Shown here: piece after piece, positions 28,736 to 39,478 of the stretch
Numbering within the stretch: the first letter of the stretch is position 1
Layout: every line of letters starts with the position of its first letter
DNA from: Arabidopsis thaliana
Lineage: Eukaryota > Streptophyta > Magnoliopsida > Brassicales > Brassicaceae
Assembly: GCF_000001735.4 (NCBI RefSeq)
Contig: NC_003075.7
Location: forward strand, 993,001 to 1,057,000
Length of the DNA: 64,000 nucleotides
Direction of reading: 5' to 3'
Made by a program: the position numbers and the translations under genes
Notes under the pieces: generated by a model
The model's database searches: none
What the model was told of the DNA's origin: nothing
What the model saw: only the letters and a program-made list of their open reading frames with translations

Positions 28736-29724
28736 TTTGAGACATAGATAAAAAAACCTTTTCTTAGAATCATGCATATTGAACATGTGTAAGACCTTAT
28801 TTATATATAAGTATTCTGACTTAGTGTAAATTTTGTATGTTTTTCTGTGTTTGGTTATCTACGATTTTCGTCATAACTGTGAGCTCTACTAATTCTTCGT
28901 CGGTAACAATATTTTCGAATGATTTGTTTTAGTCTTTAATTTGTATGATTTGTAGAGGTTTCGACCTACACTTTGGTCAGCTCTGGTTATATCACACTTT
29001 GAAATAAAAGAGGATGGAGACAAGACAGCCAAAACAATTACAAGATTTGTCATGACAAAGAATTGAGTACTGGATCCCAATCATAAAGACACACTCTTCA
29101 AAAACGTAATTCGATATAATTATCAAGCATCAAAGTCAAAGACAAAGTTATATTCCAGCAAAAGTTATATTAGGAAATCATGTGTGACATGTTTCGATTT
29201 AAATATCAAGCATCAAAGTCACGAAGAAGATAAAAGCTTTCGATGAAATCGTGAAAACTCTGACCTCATGACTGAAGAACATGATTGTGTTTGTGTGTTT
29301 GTCTCAAAATCTCAGAGATCTTGTTCCAACCAAAACATATTTTAATTTAGAGAGCTTGTTTGCAAAACTTTAAAAATTAAGTTGTTTTATAATTTATATA
29401 AGAGCCTATGAAAGTTATTTATTTCCCTCTCTTCACAATCAGCAATTTTGTTTTCTTCTTTTCTTATATATCAGCTAGAGCTATGAATAGATGAAAAAAG
29501 AGAAAACGACACTAAAACGTTTTTTTTTATTGAGACACTAAAATGTTATAAGATATATGAATTAAGAACATATAAGTGTGCGTTGTGCAAGTACTGTAAT
29601 TAATGAGCCATGATAAAAGGAAAATGTCTAAAAGACTGATACAATCCTATGCACAAAATAGTAACAAAATTTTGCTCATAATATATAGAGAAAAACTATG
29701 TTTATCAAAATTGTAATGATTAGA
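28736..29724. other. intergenic region downstream of PME40
   Basis: About 1 kb with no firm gene. It contains a 63-codon minus-strand frame (28889-29080) starting MGSSTQFFVMTNLVIVLAVL, whose start looks like a signal peptide, but there is no cysteine pattern or other support for a secreted-peptide gene. The last few hundred bases before 29725 include the PME40 3' UTR. Confidence 0.4.
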
Positions 29725-32199
29725 TCAGAGATCAAGAGTAAAAGGAATTCTCGTAGAATTAAGCCATTTGTTACCATCGATAAATGGACCAACAGAGAAT
29801 TGACTTGCTTCTTCTACGGTTTCGATACGCTTAAAACCAGGCCATTGGACCCGGTTTGTCATGTTCGAACCGGGTCCTTCATTCATGTACTCTCCATAAT
29901 ACAAAGTTTCAAGAGCAAAATCATCTTTCCACTTCAACCATCCGGCAGGATCCACCAAGTCATCAATAAACGATTTCATAATAACCGTCCTAGAATATAG
30001 TTGCCACGGACGACCTAAATATGCTTTGAAGTTGGCTTGCACAGGGATCAAGTCAGGTGCCGCCAAAATCCTGCTACTAATTATAGAAATACCAGTGGGT
30101 TCACGTGAGTTTTCCCGGCCTTGAGCGGTATATATGATTTTCTGGTTAGGATTTGGTCTACGAGCATAGAGACTACAATTCTGGAACACAACCGATGCGT
30201 CACCAAATATGAAATCGACTGTGCCATATATATCACATTCTCGATAAAACTGTTTGTGTGAATGGACGTAAATGGTGTCTTGGTAGCTTTCAAAGCTGCA
30301 TCGGTAGTAAGCAGAGAGGTCAGAGCTACTTCGTAATGCCACAGCTTGGTGTTTTTCCGGTCCGGCATAATTCACGAATGATAAGTCCTTAGCTATGAAG
30401 CCACTACCTCTCACGCCTGCACATCATTTACAAAAGTAAAAACTAGCTGATTAGTGAATCACAATAAACATTATAATCGTTAGTCGTGAAGCCTATGAAA
30501 GGTATTTATTTGAGTAATATTTAATATAAGCTGCAGAAATGTTTAGTATTATAAAACTGAGGGATTAAAATTAAATTTAAGAAGAAAACGTACCAACGGT
30601 AGCAGAGTGAAAGGCTGTCCATCCATCTGCATAGCTGCGGTTAGCTTTTATTACTGTCCGTCCGATTCCATCTCCAATGAACATTATCATTGTCTTTTCC
30701 CTCGGTATTTCAATGTTTTCAAAATATTCCCCACATTTTATATATATCACAAACCTACCATAAAAAAAATCAATATACACTCACTGAGACACTGAAATAA
30801 ATATTCAAAGGTGATAAAGAATAGAAAAAATGTTATTTAATACCTGAACTTTTAAAAAGTGGCCAAATTAACCATGAATTTTTGAAATGGCCGTTTTATA
30901 CCTCAACAAAAAGTTGACTTCTAATTTAACCTATAAGTTATCGTTGACACGGCCAAATCGACTCACCATTAACACTTCTTAACAGCTCTCCTAACAGCGT
31001 AACTAACAACTGTTTTTGTCCTTAAACCAACGATAACGGCTGTTAGGCCATGTTTTGTAACGGCTGTTAGGAGCGCTGTTAAGGAGTGTTAACGGTGAGT
31101 CTATTTGGCTGGGTCAACGATAAATTATATGTTAAATTAGAAGTCAACAATAAATTATAGGTTAAATTAGAAATCAACTTTTTTTTGAGGTATAAAACGA
31201 CCATTTCAAAAGTTCACGGTTAATTTGGCCATTTTTTGAAAGTTTAGGTATTAAATAACATTTTTTCCGATAAGCATAGTTATGTATTTTTTAAGCTAAA
31301 AAATAAAGACATATGTATAATAAAATTAAACATGTATGAGTATTGCTGACCAAAAGAAAAAATATGTACATGTATCTCACTCTTATTGTTACACATACAT
31401 GTAGGTACCGATTACAAAAGGAATAAGATCATGAAAATATAAATTGTACTCTTAAAACATATATATTTTTAGAATTTCCCTGACTGACTTAAAGTTAAAT
31501 GGACAGGTCGACAACAATATCTAAACAGTTTATGGAATTTTATGTTTAATTGGCAATTTAATGAAAGATTATGTGTTTTATGTCATAGTTTATTTGGAGA
31601 TCTTTTCCATTGATCATGTAGAAATTATTCTTGATTCTCTGAGTGACGTTTATGAAAGTTTGATTACCTTAATATCATTAGTTCTTTCTTTGTTTTGTCA
31701 AAAGGAAACAAAACAAAACTAATGATCTCAATTCACAACCAAAATTTCCGTAGAAACTATTGATGAGATATTTTGTGAATATTTGACACTTATAATTTGT
31801 CATTGATTTTGCGTGGAATAGAAGAAAATAGTTTCGTTCTTCAAGTTAAGATTTTTTTTTTTTTTTTTTTAGTTTAAAAAATGTTGAAGCTATGTTGTTG
31901 TAGCTGCTGTGATGAGTATAGAGCAAGTTTAAGATAATTTGTTGAAAGAAAATGCTGAAACAAGAAAAGAGTCTTCAAATAATTCTACATATCAAAACTT
32001 GGAAAAACGTATTATAATAAGTATAGAATTCAAAGAAGATTTTCAAAGCAAGGACTAAACAAGAATTTTCTACTGATCTATAAAAAAATTCACTAATTGA
32101 AATTATTTGTAACACTTTGTCGTCATTATATTTTAAGCTTATATTTCTTATCATTTTCCACCGAATCCTTCTTAAATTAGACTCTACGAAACATAAAGA

Positions 32200-32235
<36 letters not shown>

Positions 32236-33118
32236 AAAAGGTAAAAATCGAGGAAATGGAACAAATGAATCATTATTCGAGCCAAAACTTTGAAAAGAAG
32301 GCAACACAAAGACGTCATTTAATATAATTTCGTAACATGTAAAAAACATGCAGAATGTTATTGTCATCTACACGTTACCTTACCAATCAAACCTAATATT
32401 TAACTTTATCGTACCTGGTTTCACTCGAGTTGGGTGCGGCGGATATGGCCTCGCCAATGGTCGTGTAGTTTCCAGTCCCATTTTGAGCCACCACGAGATT
32501 AACCTTAGTCTCATCCACCGGGTCTTGAAGTAGATTCCGGTCACTCCCTGAGACCCACATCGGAAACCCAACGTCCTCCTTTACTTTCCCCGGAATATGC
32601 CCTGGAATATTCTCAAGCATAGCCAACGAGTCGCTGACGTGGCTAGAGATATTGAAAAGACTCTCCTTCAAGCTCTCAGCCACTCCATATGTTTTATTAT
32701 CATTATTATTCAAATTCTCATCGTTGTCGCTAGAAGCGAAACCATCGAGACACGTTCGTGTATTTGTCATCGCGGCGCTGAGTAACATTTTGACGTTATG
32801 GAGCTCCGGAGAATGAGATCGGAGCTTGGATATCGCGGTGGTGAGATCGAAGACGGTGTCATCGAGTAGCTCGAGACAGTCATCGAATGCGCAAAGATCG
32901 CGATGGCTTAGGTTAGACCCTAGACGTTGTAGGAGGTCGGAGAAGTTGGAGGAAGAGAGATTGACATTTGAGATGGTTTGGTTTAATGCGGTGACGACGA
33001 GCTCAGTGATGTCATCGGAGGATGTAAAACGCTGCGTTACGTGAGATGAGAAGACGGTGGATAAGAAAAGTAGGAGAAAGGTCAAACTGAGAATAATGTG
33101 TTTTGATTTTGTCGTCAT
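29725..33118 (-). CDS. PME40: pectin methylesterase with PMEI-type pro-region
   Basis: Exons (minus): 33118-32415, 30754-30594, 30416-29725; 518 aa. Exon 2 (161) and exon 3 (692) have exactly the lengths of those in PME39, with the same phases, so the two are close duplicates. A signal peptide is at residues about 5-24 ([12 protein letters not shown]). The PMEI-like pro-region, residues about 30-165, retains L-C-A-F-D-D-C and T-C-L-D-G but, as in PME39, lacks the N-terminal cysteine hairpin. The PME domain carries G-E-Y-F-E, Q-A-V-A-L-R, Q-D-T-I-Y, D-F-I-F-G-D (usually N after G) and L-G-R-P-W. Intron 1 is unusually long at 1,660 bases and contains a 445-bp foldback and a 34-base A run (32201-32234). 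TATA-like TATATAA on the minus strand is at about 33164-33172. At4g02320 by synteny. Confidence 0.94.
30824..31268. mobile_element. foldback (long-TIR MITE) in PME40 intron 1
   Basis: A near-palindrome with arms of roughly 190 bases: the left end aaaaaatgttatttaatacct matches the reverse complement of the right end, and gactcaccattaacac at about 30960 pairs with gtgttaacggtgagtc at about 31086-31101. The centre is a short gcggtaac/ggctgttagg-rich spacer. Flanks gataaagaata (left) and gataagcatag (right) are similar but not identical, so the target duplication is uncertain; a Mutator-type or other foldback origin is inference. Confidence 0.8.
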
Positions 33119-36100
33119 TGGATTGTATAATATTTTAAGAGAGAAGCTGTATGAAACAAAAACTTATATAATAAATTTCCAACGGTAACCTAGAACGAAA
33201 AAAAGAGTGACATGGAAGTAATTTGCATTTGATTTGTATATGGAATGATATATGATTTCAGTCACAATTGAAATTCTGTTGAACGTAACAGGAAAGAAAT
33301 ATCCTTTGGTTATTATTGTTTAGATCCACCGTTCAGAAAATTTGATGCCTAATTTAAGAACTAATGGGTTGACTATTGGTGTTGGGTTTCACTCCACTGA
33401 ACTCGGCCCATTAACATGTGAAAGACCTAGTAAGTAGGTCTAAAGAAACTATCTTTCGGCTCAAAAGTGAAAGTTCAAATCAACCACAGTAACACTACTA
33501 TACATCAATAATGTTGGGCTCGAATAATTCTATTAATTTATAAAAATATTAATTTATCAATAAATTAATAATATTATACTAATTTTGTATTTTTTTTTAA
33601 AAAAAATCTATATGAAAACTAGTTCTTTTTGTAATCAATATTTTTCTAAAACTAATTATTAAGTTTAGAAAACAAAACTTAATAAACTCTTCCAAAACTT
33701 AGAACAAATTTAAGTAAAACAAACGATCTTACAATCATATTTCACTTAATCTTTTAACATATAATATATAAATATATATGATAGTAATTTATATATCATA
33801 TATTAATATATTAAGTTATATATATATATAGATAAATTTATACAATTATTAATTTATGATATTGATAGACTATATGTTTACACATGGTTTTCAAAAAAAA
33901 TATTATCGCACCAACTCGGGACCGAAAGAATTTATCAATTTATAGAGATTAGAAAGTGGAATAAATTTATCGAGTATTAAATTATAGAGATTTTACTAAA
34001 AATGCTAAACTTGTCAAAGTAAAAGCCCAATCACAATCTCCAACAAGATCTTTTCATTATCATCCGAGATCAAGAATATTTTAGTGGGTCGTCATGGAGA
34101 GTCCAACTCCGACGGACGTGAGTTTTATAGTCGTCAGAACAGCTTGCGATATGCGCATCGAAGTGAGTTTTATAGTCTTCAGAACAGCTTGCGATACTCT
34201 TAAGATGGTCAATTGCACCAATCGTACAAAATCGATACAAATAAATGGATGAAACAAACATTTATTTTTGCAGAAAACTTTAATTTGTCAATCAACTTGA
34301 TATGAAAATGAAGCTTTACATGTAGGTCGGATCTCCACTGATGCACTATGATGGTTGAATTGGAAACAATGGGGTTTATCAAATGCTTTCTCGTTCATTA
34401 TGTGATGCATGCGTTATGAGCGATCGACTCTTTGTCTTTTATCTAGGATAAGATTGATGACTTATGATGCCACTAGAAATAAGCGGAGAACCAACCCATC
34501 AAAAGTCATTGGATTACAAGAAATAATCAATTACTAATAAGAGACTTATTTGAGGGGTGTTTATAAGTTTTGCCATTTGGCCAAAAAAACTTTTAAAAAT
34601 GCAATTTTCTTATATACAACTTTACACATGATGTTTGGTTAAGTTCCAGTTTTTTAGGGTATAGTTTTTGTTATGAATTATATTGTATAATTGTTTTTTT
34701 GACATATCTAGCTAGTTTTTACAAGTGAGAAAAAATAGCAAATTTGAACATTATCGAAAAGTGGCTTTTATGAAAAATGCTCATGCAAAAATGGCGTTTG
34801 GACAATAATCCTTCAAGATTTGTTTTTTTGCCTGAGAAAGAGATAAAGAGATTATTTTTAATAATATTTATAAATCATAGAATGAACTGTGACCTCACTA
34901 GCTATGTCTTGTTTTTTCATAGGTCGTCGGATTACTTCCTCCGTCAATGTTATTGTGAAAGGTTTGACGCTCTGTGGGAAGATGAGAAATCGAACAATAA
35001 AGCACAACCTGATCGTTGTAATAGACTACGGTCAATCGAACAAGAAGGGTGGTAATTAAGTCTTTGTACTTCTTGGAAGAAGAGTAGCATATCAATCTCC
35101 AAAGTAGTGATATCTTCTTCATAATTTCAAGAGGATGTTGTTGTCAAGATTTTTAAAAACAAGCAGTGATATTTTTGTGTTTGCAAACGTTTTTTTTAGT
35201 GATTCCTAAAACTATATCCCTATAGTGTTTTTTTAAAGTCAACACAACTCTTTCTCCAACATCTAATATTACATCTTTTCATATGTGTCCTTAATTTAAG
35301 TAAGCATATAAGAAGGTTTTTTGTAACTATTTTTCACAACATCTATTACAATTCAGATCTTTTGCTGAATCTCCACCACAACAAGATCTTTGTTGTCGTC
35401 GCATCTTCGTCTGTGGATCTATTCCTTCCCCTCTCGGTAACAACAACAAGCGATATAAAAAATTCAGTTCAATAAGAGAAATATAGTTTAGGATGTTCCA
35501 ATTTCTTAAATAAGTCATTTACCTAAGAATCTGCAGCCAAGTTTATTTTTTATATTTTCTTCCAAAAATTAGTTATCTAGCTAATTTACCTTAATGAATA
35601 GTACATGATCATTTAAACAAATTTGAAACTAGTATTATTAATGTATTTATATATTACAAGTTTTATCGTTATTAATTTAAGTAGTATCCAAGATTGTCAG
35701 TGAGAGTGCACACCGAGTTTCATTATCAATTGAAAACACATGCATGCACCCGCAATTACATAATCTCATGGAACATGTTATTAAGGATTTCGAACGATAA
35801 TAAAAACATGATTTAGCATCAATTTTATATTAAAAAAAAATCGTAGAAAGTCCGGAACTTTGACCAATAATCTTTCTACATGCATGCGGCATGCCAACCG
35901 TTTGATGCTTCTGTTGCTATGTTATGGTGAAAAATAGGCTTAATTATGATCAACAAAAAAAAATCAATTTTATAACGATATTGATGTACTTCTTTTAATC
36001 AAGATAATTTTTTTTTCAATCATTGTTTGAATTTCTTGTTACGTGAACGTGAATATTTTTTTCGAATGTTAGCAAAAAAAAAAAAAAAATACGTTTCTTC

Positions 36101-37776
36101 ATATGGAATTTCAATGCTACCCATAATGCGCAACGTTTGGTCTGTCTATAATTATGTCGGCATACAAGTTGTGACAAGTGAAAAAGGTAAGACCGTAAGA
36201 GAATGCATTATGCATGCCGTCTTTCTCCATTTTCATTACATTTTTGTACCTGTCACTTTCTTTTTTGGGCGAAATGTTTTCACGCTAAACTCAAAGTATG
36301 GCGCAATTCTTTTTCATTAACGTTACTTATATAGTACTTGTTTTTAGAATTACGGGTTAAACTCCATTTAGTAAATGAGTTTATTATCGATTTGACTGCT
36401 AGAACCTGCATATAAGAATCGAATTCAATCCTACCACGTGGAGTTCTTTTTTTCAGTCTACTTTTTCTCTCAATGAAGTTTAATGCGTTAGTTGAGAGTA
36501 TCTATAAATAATTGACCCTTTTTCATTTTAGGATAATGTTTTAATTTAAATAAGTTATACCAATCTAAAATCAGCAAAAAGAAAACAAAACATACTATAA
36601 TAAAATTTTCGGAAACACAAATACCATGAACATGCAAGTGCAACTAAACAAATGTTTTATTATATTAAGTTAACGTCACAGTCAAGTCTTTGGGTCAGAA
36701 TCCATCGTTCTCGGACAGTCTGCGTTTTTACCGTTTACGCATTTTCCATAGCATTCCATAGTCTTTGGGTCAGAATCCATCGTTACCGTTTACCTATATT
36801 AAGTTTACTGTATTCTCCAACCAACACCATATTTTATTAAAAAAAAATTTATTTACATATATTACAAAACCATATTAAAAATTAAATATAAATATATTAC
36901 TTTTTTGTTAAAAAAAAATAATATATATATTACTTTTGTGATATATAATTTTTTATAATTCTAACCAATAGTATTCAATAAATTTTTGTGAAGTTTACAA
37001 TTCTTTAAGAATAACTAATAAATATTGATAAAAGTACTGTACTTATCTTTTTGAAACAACAAAATTCCTAAAAAAACAATACTGTAACAAGGAGCAGAAA
37101 AGTATTATATTAAATCAAATACTAACAAAATAATAGCTAGTATTTGATAACTAGTTTGTTTAGTAATACAAACAAAAAAATGTTAAATGAAATGCAAAAC
37201 TCTTTACCATTTTACGATTTTTGAAACAAACTTTTTTTTTACTATAAAATACAATACTGTAACAAAAACAAAGGGAGTATTATATTGAATCAAAATACAA
37301 ACAAAATAATAGCTAGTCTTTGATAACTAGTTAGTAACACAAACAAAAAAGTGTAAAACCAACTGCAAAATTCTTTACGATTTTAAATGCAACATCTTAA
37401 GGTGGACCATGATGGATGATTCATGAGTCTTGACTCTTCTTGAGGCTCAATTATTTGGGCGTGTTGACCAAAAAATTGTTCCATTGAAACAATTTTTTCT
37501 ATATCCTCATCAAATACATTTTTAAAATATGTTGACAAAAAAAAAAAGAGAAAAATGCGTACTATAAATTTATGAGATCTCAGTCTATTAAACAAAGAAA
37601 AATGTTACATCTCCAACTTTACAAAAAGCTGATTTTATTTCTTCTCATATTTTTCTACTGGAAATGCAGGTGTGTTAATGATAAGTATGTGTAGTAAAAA
37701 TTCAAACACAAAAATGATTTATGATAATGCATTGTAGATTCACATATTATAAAGGTGTAATAATTGAACAAATTAG
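33119..37776. other. long AT-rich intergenic region, no gene seen
   Basis: About 4.6 kb upstream of PME40. I see no supportable gene. It holds a 45-bp tandem duplication (gtgagttttatagtc at 34118 and 34163), a direct repeat of agtctttgggtcagaatccatcgtt at about 36684 and 36761, and a two-copy 174-bp duplication at 37079-37385. Short frames at 34777-35055 and 37383-37595 have no recognisable motif. Confidence 0.45.
37079..37390. repeat. tandem duplication, 174-bp unit
   Basis: The phrase aatactgtaacaa followed by agtattatatt.aatcaaa and aacaaaataatagctagt begins at 37079 and at 37253; both copies continue through ttgataactagt and end in ttctttac.attttacgattt-type sequence. Copy 2 includes the gggagtatta phrase common at MITE ends. 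Confidence 0.65.
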
Positions 37777-38073
37777 GCTCAATCCTAGTAACGGAAGCAC
37801 TTGCTCTTCGCAATGCCCTTAAAATGGCAGCCGATCAATCGGATATAGCCTCTTTCACGGTATTGTTGGACTCTCAAGTCTTGATCTCACTTATCAATGC
37901 TAAGAAATATCTTTCAAATCTCAAAGAAAATCATCCATGATATTGCTTCGTTTTGTAATTCTTTCGCTTCTATCTCTATTGCTTATGTCCCAAAGTCGTC
38001 CAATACTTTAGCCGACTCCTTAGTTAAGTCAGTCCTTGTGGCTTTTACTTCCTCCTCCCCTCCAAGAATGTAA
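37777..38073 (+). pseudogene. non-LTR retroelement RNase H-like domain remnant
   Basis: The + strand reads V-T-E-A-L-A-L-R-N-A-L-K-M-A-A-D, then L-L-D-S-Q-V-L-I-S-L-I-N, then after a frameshift near 37915 H-D-I-A-S-F-C-N-S-F-A-S-I-S-I-A-Y-V-P and N-T-L-A-D-S-L-V-K-S, ending at TAA 38071-38073. This is the RNase H-like (RVT_3) domain common at the end of plant LINE polyproteins and in many small Arabidopsis pseudogenes. The E-A-L-A-L, D-S-Q and A-D-S-L-x-K blocks are those of the family. The frameshift and the absence of upstream coding sequence make it a dead fragment. Confidence 0.8.
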
Positions 38074-39478
38074 CACTCTCTGTCTTTTAGCAATGCAAGT
38101 TCGGTTTGAACAAAAACAAATTATCACAAAATGCCAAAAAATGAAAGACAATTAATTTATAATTAGGCTCATAAGTCAAATAGCCAATAACTTGCCCCAT
38201 ACCTAAGATAGTTACTTTAGGCGAAACGACGGAGAATTTAAGGACAATTGACTATAGAAAAGACTCTATATTATACTATTCACAGTGTCCCAAATATATA
38301 TAAATTGCCTAACACATTGCCACCGTCGTTGACAAGTTTTCTTAGATTCAAAATTTAGTACATAGTATATATTATATAATTTATAAACCTAAGAAATGAA
38401 GGAAGGTGGATCTTAATATGTATAATTAATAGAGGCAAGACATGAAGGAAGATGGATCTTTACCAAAAACAGCTGGGCAGCTTTGAAAATGCAATGTTCG
38501 ATGATAATAATATCTCAATAACAAACAACGCGTTTTTATCTCAGAAGACTCCAATATATTGACTTGGAACCACTAAAAGTCGCATTATTATTGTTTTGTT
38601 ATATATATATATAATCCCAAAAAGTAAACAAACAAAAAATAAAATACAAACTATTGCGGAACAATACAATATATATATATATATATATGTAATTCTTATT
38701 GATTCAATTTTGAAAGAAATTTCTTTGTCTATATATTATTTTGATGTTTTTGTGTTTAACCTCATGAATAGAGAGATAATTCTCCGGCTTGGTAAACAAA
38801 TACGTTGGATTGTTTTTTTACAAACAAAATCTCAATATATTTCTAACTTTAGCCCTACGAACCAAACTACAGGTCAATAAACGACGTGAAATCAAGCTAA
38901 ATGGCAAATTATTAGAATTAGTCCGAATAATAAACAAATTCGTCTAAAATTGTAGAAAATTTTGGGATCTAAGAATGAGACTACATCATTTTTTTTTATC
39001 AACAACTACATCATTTTAAACCAAACTTAGAATTGTTAGGTCTCAAACTTCTAACACCGATTTGCTGCAAAAACAATTATGGATCGGATCAAGATATAGA
39101 GAGGATTTCACATTTGACTTCTATTGCTTACTCATTCCAAAAGACGGTTTGGTCTAGTTTTTGAAATTTAACCAATCTTGAAAATACGGAATTTGTAATG
39201 TACTTTACAAAAATTGTATATGCTAATTATAATTTTGTGATCTCAAATATTCATGTTTATATGATAAGATAAGAGATAACATGAATGCATTATTATATAA
39301 TACCATAGAAGATAGAATGTATACAGTCTCAAAATAACAAAATTTAATACGGACCCACATCCCAAACCTCTCCCACTCTATATATTTGGTCTCTATAAAA
39401 CCCACTAAACCTAAACTTTTCCAAAATCATACCAAAAAAACATTTAGTAACATCAAAATTTACAAAAAACAAAAAAAC
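38074..39478. promoter_or_regulatory. PME41 upstream region and leader
   Basis: No gene seen in about 1.4 kb. Two TATA-like sites lie close to the gene: TCTATATATTT at about 39377 and CTATAAAAC at about 39393, with an A/C-rich leader ending in aaaaaac before the ATG. AT dinucleotide runs are at about 38600-38612 and 38668-38690. Confidence 0.4.

Noticed and set aside
34777-35055. 92-codon plus-strand open frame
   Set aside because: No recognisable domain, the first half is AT-biased sequence, and no splice-consistent extension was found; likely chance.
37383-37595. 70-codon minus-strand open frame rich in Phe near its start
   Set aside because: It overlaps the 174-bp duplication, has no family motif, and the hydrophobic stretch is explained by AT-rich sequence.
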